A stretch of 5,039 nucleotides of DNA from HO2-45-28 sp964574495 (lineage in GTDB: Bacteria; Patescibacteriota; Minisyncoccia; HO2-45-28): assembly GCA_964574495.1 (NCBI GenBank), contig CAZNNT010000039.1:1-5039 (forward strand), read 5' to 3'. A model generated the notes under the pieces. That model did no database searches, was not told where the DNA came from, and saw only the letters and a program-made list of their open reading frames with translations. The translations under genes and the position numbers were made by a program. Positions 1-5,039 of the stretch are shown one piece after another. Positions within the stretch are counted from its first letter, which is position 1, and each line of letters begins with the position of its first letter.

Positions 1-240
1 GATAACTGATTTTTTCGGGTCAAGTCCGGAGGCGATCCATGTCGCGGCCATTTCGTAAGTATTTTTGCGGACGCTTTTGGTGTCTTCAAGCGTTGTCAGG
101 GAGTGCAAGTCGGCCACCATCCAAAAACATTTATATCCCCGATTCTGCGCGTTAACCCACTGACGCAGCGCGCCGAAGTAATTTCCGAGATGCAATTCTC
201 CCGTCGGTCTCATTCCGGACAAAACAATTTCTTTTGCCAT
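1..240 (-). CDS. trpS: Tryptophanyl-tRNA synthetase, N-terminal part (runs off left edge)
   Basis: This is a class Ic aminoacyl-tRNA synthetase that activates tryptophan with ATP and charges tRNA-Trp in the cytoplasm. The reverse strand reads 80 uninterrupted codons from ATG at 240-238 to the window edge. The protein begins MAKEIVLSGMRPTGELHLGN, with the TrpRS-type SG-x-x-PTG segment (residues 8-14) and HLGN (17-20), the HIGH-signature equivalent that binds ATP. NYFGALRQWV and the ADLHSLT segment follow, both typical of TrpRS; TyrRS looks different here. About three quarters of a usual protein of roughly 330 residues, including the KMSKS loop, lies outside. The start is placed by the family-typical N-terminus; no Shine-Dalgarno sequence precedes it. 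The gene diverges from tuf across a 368-nt spacer. No frameshift or stop is seen in the visible part. Confidence 0.93.
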   Translation of the reverse strand, partial: MAKEIVLSGMRPTGELHLGNYFGALRQWVNAQNRGYKCFWMVADLHSLTTLEDTKSVRKNTYEMAATWIASGLDPKKSVI

Positions 241-288
241 ATTTGCTTAAATTTTAGAGTGTTAACAAATAAAATTTAATTTGCAAAT
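241..288 (-). repeat. Imperfect AT-rich inverted repeat abutting the trpS start
   Basis: ATTTGC followed by TTAAATTTT (241-255) is mirrored by AAAATTTAA, then TTT, then GCAAAT (271-288). This gives 6 + 9 paired positions with a 3-nt bulge and a 15-nt loop containing the palindrome GTTAAC. In a leftward trpS transcript the hairpin would touch the start codon and could influence initiation. AT-rich sequence forms such repeats easily by chance, so the function is unproven. Confidence 0.35.
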
Positions 289-300
289 GGGATTACCCAT
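287..300. promoter_or_regulatory. Operator-like palindrome between divergent genes
   Basis: ATGGG-ATTA-CCCAT is a perfect 5-bp inverted repeat with a 4-nt spacer. It overlaps by two bases the 10-bp palindrome ATTTGCAAAT at 279-288. Its position between trpS and the tuf promoter would suit a regulator site or part of the trpS leader. No matching regulator family is recognised, and the arms are short, so this is a weak call. Confidence 0.25.
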
Positions 301-310
301 AATGATATTA

Positions 311-316
311 AGTATA
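311..316 (-). promoter_or_regulatory. Possible -10 box for trpS
   Basis: The reverse strand reads TATACT here, a 5/6 match to TATAAT, about 70 nt upstream of the trpS ATG. No convincing -35 hexamer is found at 16-18 nt spacing. It is the best leftward -10 candidate seen, but AT-rich DNA makes such matches common. Confidence 0.25.
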
Positions 317-352
317 GCTGTTTCTTTGTGAAAATCCAGAAAATTGGTATAC

Positions 353-386
353 TTGACTTCAGGCAAGGCGTATAATAAACTATAAT
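353..386 (+). promoter_or_regulatory. Promoter region for tuf and the downstream cluster
   Basis: A -35-like TTGACT (353-358, 5/6) is followed by two exact TATAAT hexamers at 371-376 and 381-386, with spacings of 12 and 22 nt, neither ideal. TAAACT (376-381, 4/6) sits at the optimal 17-nt spacing. The exact -10 is therefore ambiguous, but the density of sigma-70-type elements ahead of a gene needing strong expression supports a promoter. The predicted start near 385-395 gives a leader of about 215-225 nt before tuf. Confidence 0.55.
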
Positions 387-432
387 TTATATCTTGGAAT
401 GGCTACCCCGCTCTAATTTTGCGGGGAAATCC

Positions 433-456
433 ATGGCGACCCGCTTCGCCCCATAA
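433..456 (+). CDS. Possible 7-codon leader peptide
   Basis: ATG at 433 opens a frame for MATRFAP and stops at TAA (454-456). A GGGG run (423-426) lies six bases upstream and could act as a weak ribosome-binding element. It would be hidden when the CCCCGC/GCGGGG hairpin forms. The ORF overlaps the 5' strand of an internal stem, so its translation could alter leader folding. An ORF this short is easily fortuitous and the codons show no run of one amino acid as in classical attenuators. Confidence 0.2.
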   Translation: MATRFAP

Positions 457-544
457 GTTAGCCGCTATTCGCGGCGCGCAGGTCGCGAGGGCGAAGAGAG
501 TCGGAAAGCAAATTAATGATTATTAATTAAATTAAGCAAAATTA

Positions 545-566
545 GAGCAGGGGTGCTCATATTTTT
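545..566 (+). terminator. Weak intrinsic terminator-like hairpin in the tuf leader
   Basis: GAGCA (545-549) pairs with TGCTC (554-558) around a GGGG loop, followed immediately by ATATTTTT. The stem is only 5 bp, so termination would be partial at best. The left arm is shared with the long stem to 406-422, which would act as an antiterminator. Confidence 0.4.
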
Positions 567-608
567 ACAAGAATTTTGTTCGCCCCGGCTCCAAAATTTT
601 TAAAAAAT

Positions 609-1782
<1,174 letters not shown>

Positions 1783-1802
<20 letters not shown>

Positions 1803-1826
1803 TTTTTTGATTATTAATCTTGGTTA
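1783..1826 (+). repeat. Inverted repeat spanning the tuf stop codon
   Basis: TAACCAAGAT (1783-1792) is exactly complementary to ATCTTGGTTA (1817-1826). After one A/A mismatch, AATAA (1794-1798) pairs with TTATT (1811-1815). The 12-nt loop holds the stop codon and a T6 run. No T-tract follows the right arm, so it is not a standard intrinsic terminator. It could be an RNA processing or stability element between highly expressed tuf and rpsJ. Confidence 0.5.
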
Positions 1827-1842
1827 CTGATTATTTGACATC

Positions 1843-2199
1843 GTGGCAACAAAAACCGCTCAAAAACCTTTGAAGTCCAAAACCGGCGAAGAGGGGCAAA
1901 AACTGCGCATTCGCGTGCGCGGCTATGACAATAAAATTTTAGACGCGTCAGTCAAGCAGATAGTTGATACTTCCTTGAGATACGGCGCCGAGATTGTCGG
2001 TCCCGTGCCGCTGCCGACGGAAATCAGAAAATATACCGTTAACCGTTCAACTTTCGTTCATAAAAATTCCAGAGAGCAATTTGAGATGAGGGTTCATAAA
2101 CGTCTGATAGACATTTTAAACCCCAATCCAAAAATTATAGACGCGCTCACTAATTTGAATCTTCCCGCGGGTGTGGACATAGAGGTTAAAATGATGTAA
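1843..2199 (+). CDS. rpsJ: 30S ribosomal protein S10 (uS10)
   Basis: S10 is a 30S head protein; in bacteria it also acts as NusE, binding NusB in antitermination complexes. The 118-residue product carries the S10 fold from about residue 21 (LRIRVRGYDNKILD), the extended-loop motif GPVPLPT (53-59), then VHKNSREQFEMRVHKRLIDI and the C-terminal NLPAGVDIEV. Usual S10 is about 102-105 residues, so roughly 15 extra Lys/Thr-rich residues lie at the N-terminus. The start is GTG at 1843, the first usable codon after an in-frame TGA at 1828; TTG at 1870 is a less likely alternative giving 109 residues. No Shine-Dalgarno sequence is visible. It lies 40 nt after tuf and is followed by a strong terminator, so tuf-rpsJ may form its own transcript. 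Confidence 0.95.
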   Translation: MATKTAQKPLKSKTGEEGQKLRIRVRGYDNKILDASVKQIVDTSLRYGAEIVGPVPLPTEIRKYTVNRSTFVHKNSREQFEMRVHKRLIDILNPNPKIIDALTNLNLPAGVDIEVKMM

Positions 2200-2223
2200 G
2201 ATTACAAGCGTCAGGATTTCCGC

Positions 2224-2254
2224 AAAGGGCCTCGGGATTCCGCCGAGGCCTTTT
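2224..2254 (+). terminator. Strong rho-independent terminator between rpsJ and rplC
   Basis: GGCCTCGG (2228-2235) pairs perfectly with CCGAGGCC (2243-2250) around a 7-nt loop, followed by TTTTGTTT. Upstream AAAG (2224-2227) can extend the stem into the T-run, so it could also act on a leftward transcript. It sits inside the canonical S10 operon order, 25 nt after the rpsJ stop and 16 nt before the rplC ATG. It must either be read through or act as an attenuator. Confidence 0.88.
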
Positions 2255-2269
2255 GTTTGAAGTTCAAAT

Positions 2270-2902
2270 ATGAAATTCATATTGGGACAAAAAATAGAAA
2301 TGACTCAGATTTTTGATAACGACGGAGAGGTCCGGCCGGTAACTTTGGTTGAAGCCGGACCGGCAACTGTTATTCAAGTAAAAACCGCAAAACACGACGG
2401 ATATAACGCCGTTCAGCTTGGATATGGTTCAAAAAATCCAAAGAATATAAAAAACCCCCAGAAAGGACACTTGCTCAAAGCTAAAAGCTCAAAGCTAAAA
2501 GCTGAAAGTTTAAGATGGTTAAGGGAATTCAGGATTGATAAACCGGAAGATTTTAAATCAGGAGACATAATTGACGCCGGAGTTTTCAAGGAAGGAGATA
2601 AAGTAAAAGTGAGCGCTGTTTCCAAAGGCAAAGGATTTCAGGGAGCGGTTAAACGCCACGGGTTTTCCGGCGGCCCCAGAACTCACGGCCAGAAACACTC
2701 CGAGCGCGAGCCCGGCTCCATAGGCGCCACCTGGCCTCAAAGAGTCATTAAAGGCAAAAGAATGCCCGGCCGCATGGGCGCGGAAAATGTCAGCGTAAAA
2801 AATCTGGAGATATTAAAAGTCGAGCCGGAAAAAAATTTGCTTTTTATTTCCGGCGCCATTCCCGGCAGGAGAGGGGCGCTGGTTGAAATAGTAAAACAAT
2901 AA
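2270..2902 (+). CDS. rplC: 50S ribosomal protein L3 (uL3)
   Basis: L3 is an early-assembling 23S rRNA-binding protein whose central loop reaches toward the peptidyl transferase centre. The 210-residue product is close to the usual 209. It begins MKFILGQKIEMTQIF, the family start. It has LRWLREFRI (81-89) and the highly conserved segment from GKGFQG (120-125) through KRHGFSGGPRTHG to PGSIGATWPQRVIKGKRMPGRMG (148-170). The glutamine methylated by PrmB in E. coli L3 (in GSIGQNQ) has no counterpart here, as in many other bacteria. Residues 69-80 (LKAKSSKLKAES) are encoded by tandem heptamers and look like a lineage-specific insertion. There is no Shine-Dalgarno sequence; the palindrome TTTGAA-G-TTCAAA (2256-2268) lies just before the start. 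rplD starts 9 nt downstream. Confidence 0.97.
   Translation: MKFILGQKIEMTQIFDNDGEVRPVTLVEAGPATVIQVKTAKHDGYNAVQLGYGSKNPKNIKNPQKGHLLKAKSSKLKAESLRWLREFRIDKPEDFKSGDIIDAGVFKEGDKVKVSAVSKGKGFQGAVKRHGFSGGPRTHGQKHSEREPGSIGATWPQRVIKGKRMPGRMGAENVSVKNLEILKVEPEKNLLFISGAIPGRRGALVEIVKQ
2474..2508 (+). repeat. Five tandem heptamers CTNAAAG inside rplC
   Basis: CTCAAAG, CTAAAAG, CTCAAAG, CTAAAAG and CTGAAAG run without a gap over 35 nt. The first four units are also an exact 14-bp unit twice. Seven is not a multiple of three, so successive units are read in different frames and gain or loss of one unit would frameshift L3. The tract lies in a variable part of the protein ahead of LRWLREFRI. Confidence 0.9.
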
Positions 2903-2911
2903 CCGAACATT

Positions 2912-3553
2912 ATGGAAGCCGTTGTCTACAATTTAAAAGCCGAAAAAGTGGATGCTCTGGAATTGCCGGAGAAAATTTTCGGTTTGAAGTGGAACGCGGA
3001 TTTGGTTCATCAGGTTATTGAAGCCCTGCGTTCAAACCGCCGCAAAGGTTTAGCACAGGTTAAGGACAGGGGCGAGGTTGCGGGCGGCGGACGAAAACCC
3101 TGGCGCCAGAAAGGCACGGGCAGGGCCAGACACGGCTCAATCCGTTCTCCCATTTGGATAGGCGGCGGAGTGACCCACGGGCCGACTGGTCAAAAAAAAT
3201 ACGCCAAAAAAATAAACAAAAAAGCCAAACAAAAGGCCTTATCAATGATTTGGGCCAGAAAAAACGCCGAGGGCGAGATTATGTTCGTGGATGAAATGCG
3301 TCTACCCGAAGCCAAGACCAAAAAAGCCGAAGAGGCGCTTGGCGCTTTGAGCCGAATTAAGGGATTTGAAGGTTTGGCCAAAAAGGGAACAAAAATTATA
3401 GTAGCGCCCGAAGACAAAAAGACCCATTTGGCTTTCAGGAACATAAACGGACTTAAAGTTATGGAAGCGAGGAACATCAATCCGCTCGATCTCTTAAACG
3501 CGAGGTATGTTATATTGGGACAAAAAGACATTTTAAATTTGTTTAAAATATAA
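2912..3553 (+). CDS. rplD: 50S ribosomal protein L4 (uL4)
   Basis: L4 binds 23S rRNA domain I, and its extended loop lines the nascent-chain exit tunnel. In E. coli free L4 also represses the S10 operon; whether it does so here is unknown. The 213-residue product (E. coli L4 is about 201) has the conserved tunnel loop at about residues 45-95: KGLAQVKDRGEVAGGGRKPW, then RQKGTGRARHGSIRSPIWIGGG and THGPTGQKKYAKKINKKAKQKAL. The globular C-terminal part (about 110-213) is less conserved and ends in YVILGQKDILNLFKI. ATG 2912 is the family-consistent start, without a Shine-Dalgarno sequence. Codons for the lysine-rich segment include A8 (3192-3199) and two further A-runs. It is closely linked to rplC (9 nt) and rplW (2 nt). 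Confidence 0.96.
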   Translation: MEAVVYNLKAEKVDALELPEKIFGLKWNADLVHQVIEALRSNRRKGLAQVKDRGEVAGGGRKPWRQKGTGRARHGSIRSPIWIGGGVTHGPTGQKKYAKKINKKAKQKALSMIWARKNAEGEIMFVDEMRLPEAKTKKAEEALGALSRIKGFEGLAKKGTKIIVAPEDKKTHLAFRNINGLKVMEARNINPLDLLNARYVILGQKDILNLFKI

Positions 3554-3555
3554 AT

Positions 3556-3960
3556 ATGAACCTGCTTGATTTTTTTAAAAAAAGAGAACAAAGAAAAAAA
3601 ATTTCGGCTCCGGTTAAATCCGCCGCCGCGCCGAAAGAAGCCGTAGCGGAGATTTTGCCGGAAAAAAAATTAGGGAGCTCAAAGCGCGCCCCGATTATTT
3701 TGCGAAGCCCCAAGATAACCGAAAAATCCTCTTTATTCGCGAGCGAAAGCGGCGTTTATGTTTTTCGCGTGGCGCAAGGCGCGTCTAAACACGAAATTAA
3801 AAAAGCGGTTGAAGAATTGTACGGAGTTAAAGTTGAACAAACAAGAGTTATCAATATGCCCGCTCGCTTGAGGAGCTTCGGGAGGAAGTCTGGTTTTCGC
3901 CCGGGTTATCGTAAGGCCTTAGTCAAGCTGGCTAAAGGCCAAAAAATAGAATACATATAA
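3556..3960 (+). CDS. rplW: 50S ribosomal protein L23 (uL23) with N-terminal extension
   Basis: L23 sits at the tunnel exit and in bacteria docks trigger factor and SRP. The family core spans about residues 46-134: PIILRSPKITEKSSLF, then VYVFRVAQGASKHEIKKAVEELYGVKVEQTRVINMPAR and GYRKALVKLAKGQKIEYI. Glu56 in SPKITEK aligns with E. coli L23 Glu18, the chaperone/SRP contact. At 134 residues it is about 35 longer than usual. The extra 45 residues start with a basic, probably helical MNLLDFFKKREQRKK and continue with an Ala/Pro/Lys linker. No internal Met exists before the core, and ATG 3556 follows the rplD stop by 2 nt, so the extension is probably real. Its codons contain T7A7 (3570-3583) and A8 (3594-3601) runs. 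The stop overlaps the rplB ATG. Confidence 0.93.
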   Translation: MNLLDFFKKREQRKKISAPVKSAAAPKEAVAEILPEKKLGSSKRAPIILRSPKITEKSSLFASESGVYVFRVAQGASKHEIKKAVEELYGVKVEQTRVINMPARLRSFGRKSGFRPGYRKALVKLAKGQKIEYI

Positions 3961-4787
3961 TGAAATCCTATAAACCCACAACCCCGTCCAGACGCCATAT
4001 GCAAGGCATTGATTATAGAATGCTGGTGGATTCGGTCAGGCCGAAGAAACATTTGACTTACGGCCGCAAATCAAACGCCGGAAGAAACAATCGCGGCCGG
4101 ATAACCGTCCGCCACAGAGGCGCCGGAGCAAAAAAACTTTTGCGCGAGATTGATTTTAAATACGATAAGATTAAAATACCGGCTCGCGTTTTGACCATAG
4201 AATACGACCCGGGTCGCTCGGGATTCATCGGTCTCGTGCTTTACGCCGACGGAGAATACAGGTATCACTTAATGCCGTCGGGAATTAAAGTCGGCGATGA
4301 AATCATTGCCTCCGAAAGCGCGTCCGTAAAGCCGGGAAATCGCTTGCCGCTCCACTTGATTCCGCCCGGAACTTCGGTTTATAATATTGAAATTGAGCCG
4401 GGCGGAGGCGCCAAATTGGCCAGAGCCGCTGCCGGCAAAGCCGAAGTCCTGGCGCAGGAAGAATCATACAGCCAGATAAAAATGTCTTCAGGCGAAATAA
4501 GGAAGATTAATAAAAATTCTTGGGCCTCTATCGGGCAGGTGTCCAACGAAGAGAGGAGATTTATGACGATTGGCAAAGCCGGCAGGCATAGGCACATGGG
4601 CATTAGGCCTACTGTTCGCGGTTCGGCCATGAATCCGGTTGACCATCCTTACGGCGGAGGCGAAGGTCGGGCTTTGAGAGGCACCAGGCGGCCTAAAAAT
4701 CTTTGGGGCAGAGGCACGAGAGGAGTAAGGACGCGAAAACGCCACAAGTATTCCGACTCGCTGATTCTCCAAAAAAGAAAAAAATAA
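3960..4787 (+). CDS. rplB: 50S ribosomal protein L2 (uL2)
   Basis: L2 is among the most conserved large-subunit proteins, binding 23S rRNA near the subunit interface and the peptidyl transferase region. The 275-residue product matches the usual 273-277. N-terminal RNA-binding elements (YKPTTPSRRHM, then GRNNRGRITVRHRGAGAKK) lead into the OB-fold and SH3-like domains (about 60-200). The C-terminal signature GKAGRHRHMGIRPTVRG and NPVDHPYGGGEGR then follows, with a basic tail. His229 is kept at the site matching the functionally important E. coli His; the second His of the usual bacterial HPHGGG motif is Tyr231. ATG 3960 shares its A with the rplW TAA (TAATG), favouring translational coupling. 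No Shine-Dalgarno sequence is present. rpsS starts 1 nt after its stop. Confidence 0.98.
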   Translation: MKSYKPTTPSRRHMQGIDYRMLVDSVRPKKHLTYGRKSNAGRNNRGRITVRHRGAGAKKLLREIDFKYDKIKIPARVLTIEYDPGRSGFIGLVLYADGEYRYHLMPSGIKVGDEIIASESASVKPGNRLPLHLIPPGTSVYNIEIEPGGGAKLARAAAGKAEVLAQEESYSQIKMSSGEIRKINKNSWASIGQVSNEERRFMTIGKAGRHRHMGIRPTVRGSAMNPVDHPYGGGEGRALRGTRRPKNLWGRGTRGVRTRKRHKYSDSLILQKRKK

Positions 4788-4788
4788 T

Positions 4789-5039
4789 ATGACGCGAAGC
4801 GCGAAAAAAGGTCCGTATGTGGACCCAAAATTATTGAAAAAGATAAGCCGGCTTCCAGCCGGTTCAAGGGAGGTTATTAAGACCTGGTCCAGAAATTCCC
4901 AAATTTCTCCGGAGATGGTCGGCTATGTTTTCGGAGTTCATAACGGCCGCGAGTTTATATCGGTATCCGTCAGCGAAGAGATGGTCGGACATCGTTTGGG
5001 CGAATTTTCTCCGACTAAGAAATTTACGAGGCACGGCGG
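4789..5039 (+). CDS. rpsS: 30S ribosomal protein S19 (uS19), 3' end missing
   Basis: S19 binds the 16S rRNA 3' domain in the 30S head with S13, near the A site. The visible 83 codons read MTRSAKKGPYVDPKLLKKI, TWSRNSQISPEMVGYVFGVHNGREF and then the family signature MVGHRLGEFSPTKKFTRHG, continuing past the window edge. Usual S19 is about 92 residues, so only the short basic C-terminus is missing. ATG 4789 lies one base after the rplB stop with an A-rich upstream tract and no Shine-Dalgarno sequence, so reinitiation by ribosomes finishing rplB is likely. The next gene in the classical order would be rplV, outside this window. Confidence 0.96.
   Translation, partial: MTRSAKKGPYVDPKLLKKISRLPAGSREVIKTWSRNSQISPEMVGYVFGVHNGREFISVSVSEEMVGHRLGEFSPTKKFTRHG

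Larger units (their letters stand above)
401..591 (+). ncRNA. Structured leader RNA upstream of tuf (unrecognised family)
   Basis: Seen in the sequence: a closing stem pairs 406-422 with 536-553 (17 bp, A549 bulged). Inside it lie a stem pairing 437-440 with 500-503 and 444-451 with 489-496, a hairpin 461-465/471-475 (GCCGC/GCGGC) and an AU hairpin 511-517/522-528. Competing folds are CCCCGC/GCGGGG (406-411/421-426), GAGCA/TGCTC (545-549/554-558) followed by ATATTTTT, and GAGCAGGGG/CCCCGGCTC (545-553/583-591, one mismatch). The mutually exclusive pairings suggest an attenuator or a cis-acting leader. No conserved core of a known riboswitch, tmRNA, SRP RNA, 6S RNA or tRNA was recognised. Alternatives are a free-standing small RNA or a MITE-like palindromic repeat, since the 17-bp arms also resemble terminal inverted repeats. 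Confidence 0.55.

Noticed and set aside
430..505. tRNA gene in the GC-rich part of the spacer
   Set aside because: No acceptor/anticodon/T-arm cloverleaf and no GGTTCRANTCC-type T-loop could be laid out.
554..569. boxA-like element (TGCTC...TTTTTACA)
   Set aside because: Agreement with the boxA consensus needs a 4-nt insertion in the middle, and the TGCTC is better explained as a hairpin arm.
576..608. TTG start 11 codons upstream for tuf
   Set aside because: The added residues do not resemble EF-Tu, while ATG 609 gives the exact family N-terminus.
1803..1808. T6 run after tuf as an intrinsic terminator
   Set aside because: The hairpin places the run in its loop, and no hairpin precedes the run directly.
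1808..1835. Direct repeat TGATTATT (1808-1815 and 1828-1835)
   Set aside because: An 8-mer in AT-rich DNA is expected by chance, and the first copy largely overlaps the inverted repeat.

Overview
This is a bacterial chromosomal window. It holds the start of a leftward tryptophanyl-tRNA synthetase gene (trpS) and a rightward translation-gene cluster tuf - rpsJ - rplC - rplD - rplW - rplB - rpsS, which runs off the right edge. The order from rpsJ onward is the classical S10 operon (S10-L3-L4-L23-L2-S19). tuf directly before rpsJ is the usual str/S10 junction, but fusA is not upstream here; divergent trpS takes its place. All complete genes end in TAA. None of the eight starts has a recognisable Shine-Dalgarno sequence, and A/T-rich tracts precede most of them. 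SD-poor translation, a long N-terminal extension on L23 and compact spacing would fit a Patescibacteria/CPR (Parcubacteria-like) genome. That placement is inference; the sequence alone proves only 'bacterium'.

Layout: 1-240 (minus) trpS, 5' part. 241-608 is a divergent intergenic region. Its left third is AT-rich with small palindromes. A promoter-like segment (TTGACT plus TATAAT-type boxes) lies at 353-386. It is followed by a structured, partly GC-rich leader (about 401-591) before tuf. 609-1802 tuf; 1843-2199 rpsJ; a strong intrinsic terminator at 2224-2254; 2270-2902 rplC; 2912-3553 rplD; 3556-3960 rplW; 3960-4787 rplB; 4789 to the end, rpsS (partial). From rplC onward the genes are 9, 2, -1 and 1 nt apart, which indicates one polycistronic message with probable translational coupling.

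The proteins act together in translation: EF-Tu delivers aminoacyl-tRNA, TrpRS charges tRNA-Trp, and S10, L3, L4, L23, L2 and S19 are core ribosomal proteins.

The most notable non-coding structure is the tuf leader. One segment (GAGCAGGGG, 545-553) can pair with an upstream element in a 17-bp stem, with the adjacent TGCTC in a small terminator-like hairpin followed by a U-rich run, or with CCCCGGCTC just before tuf. The upstream partner can also fold on itself. This looks like a multi-state attenuator or structured RNA and I do not recognise it as a known family. Secondary points are the terminator inside the S10 operon, an inverted repeat across the tuf stop codon, and five tandem heptamers inside rplC.
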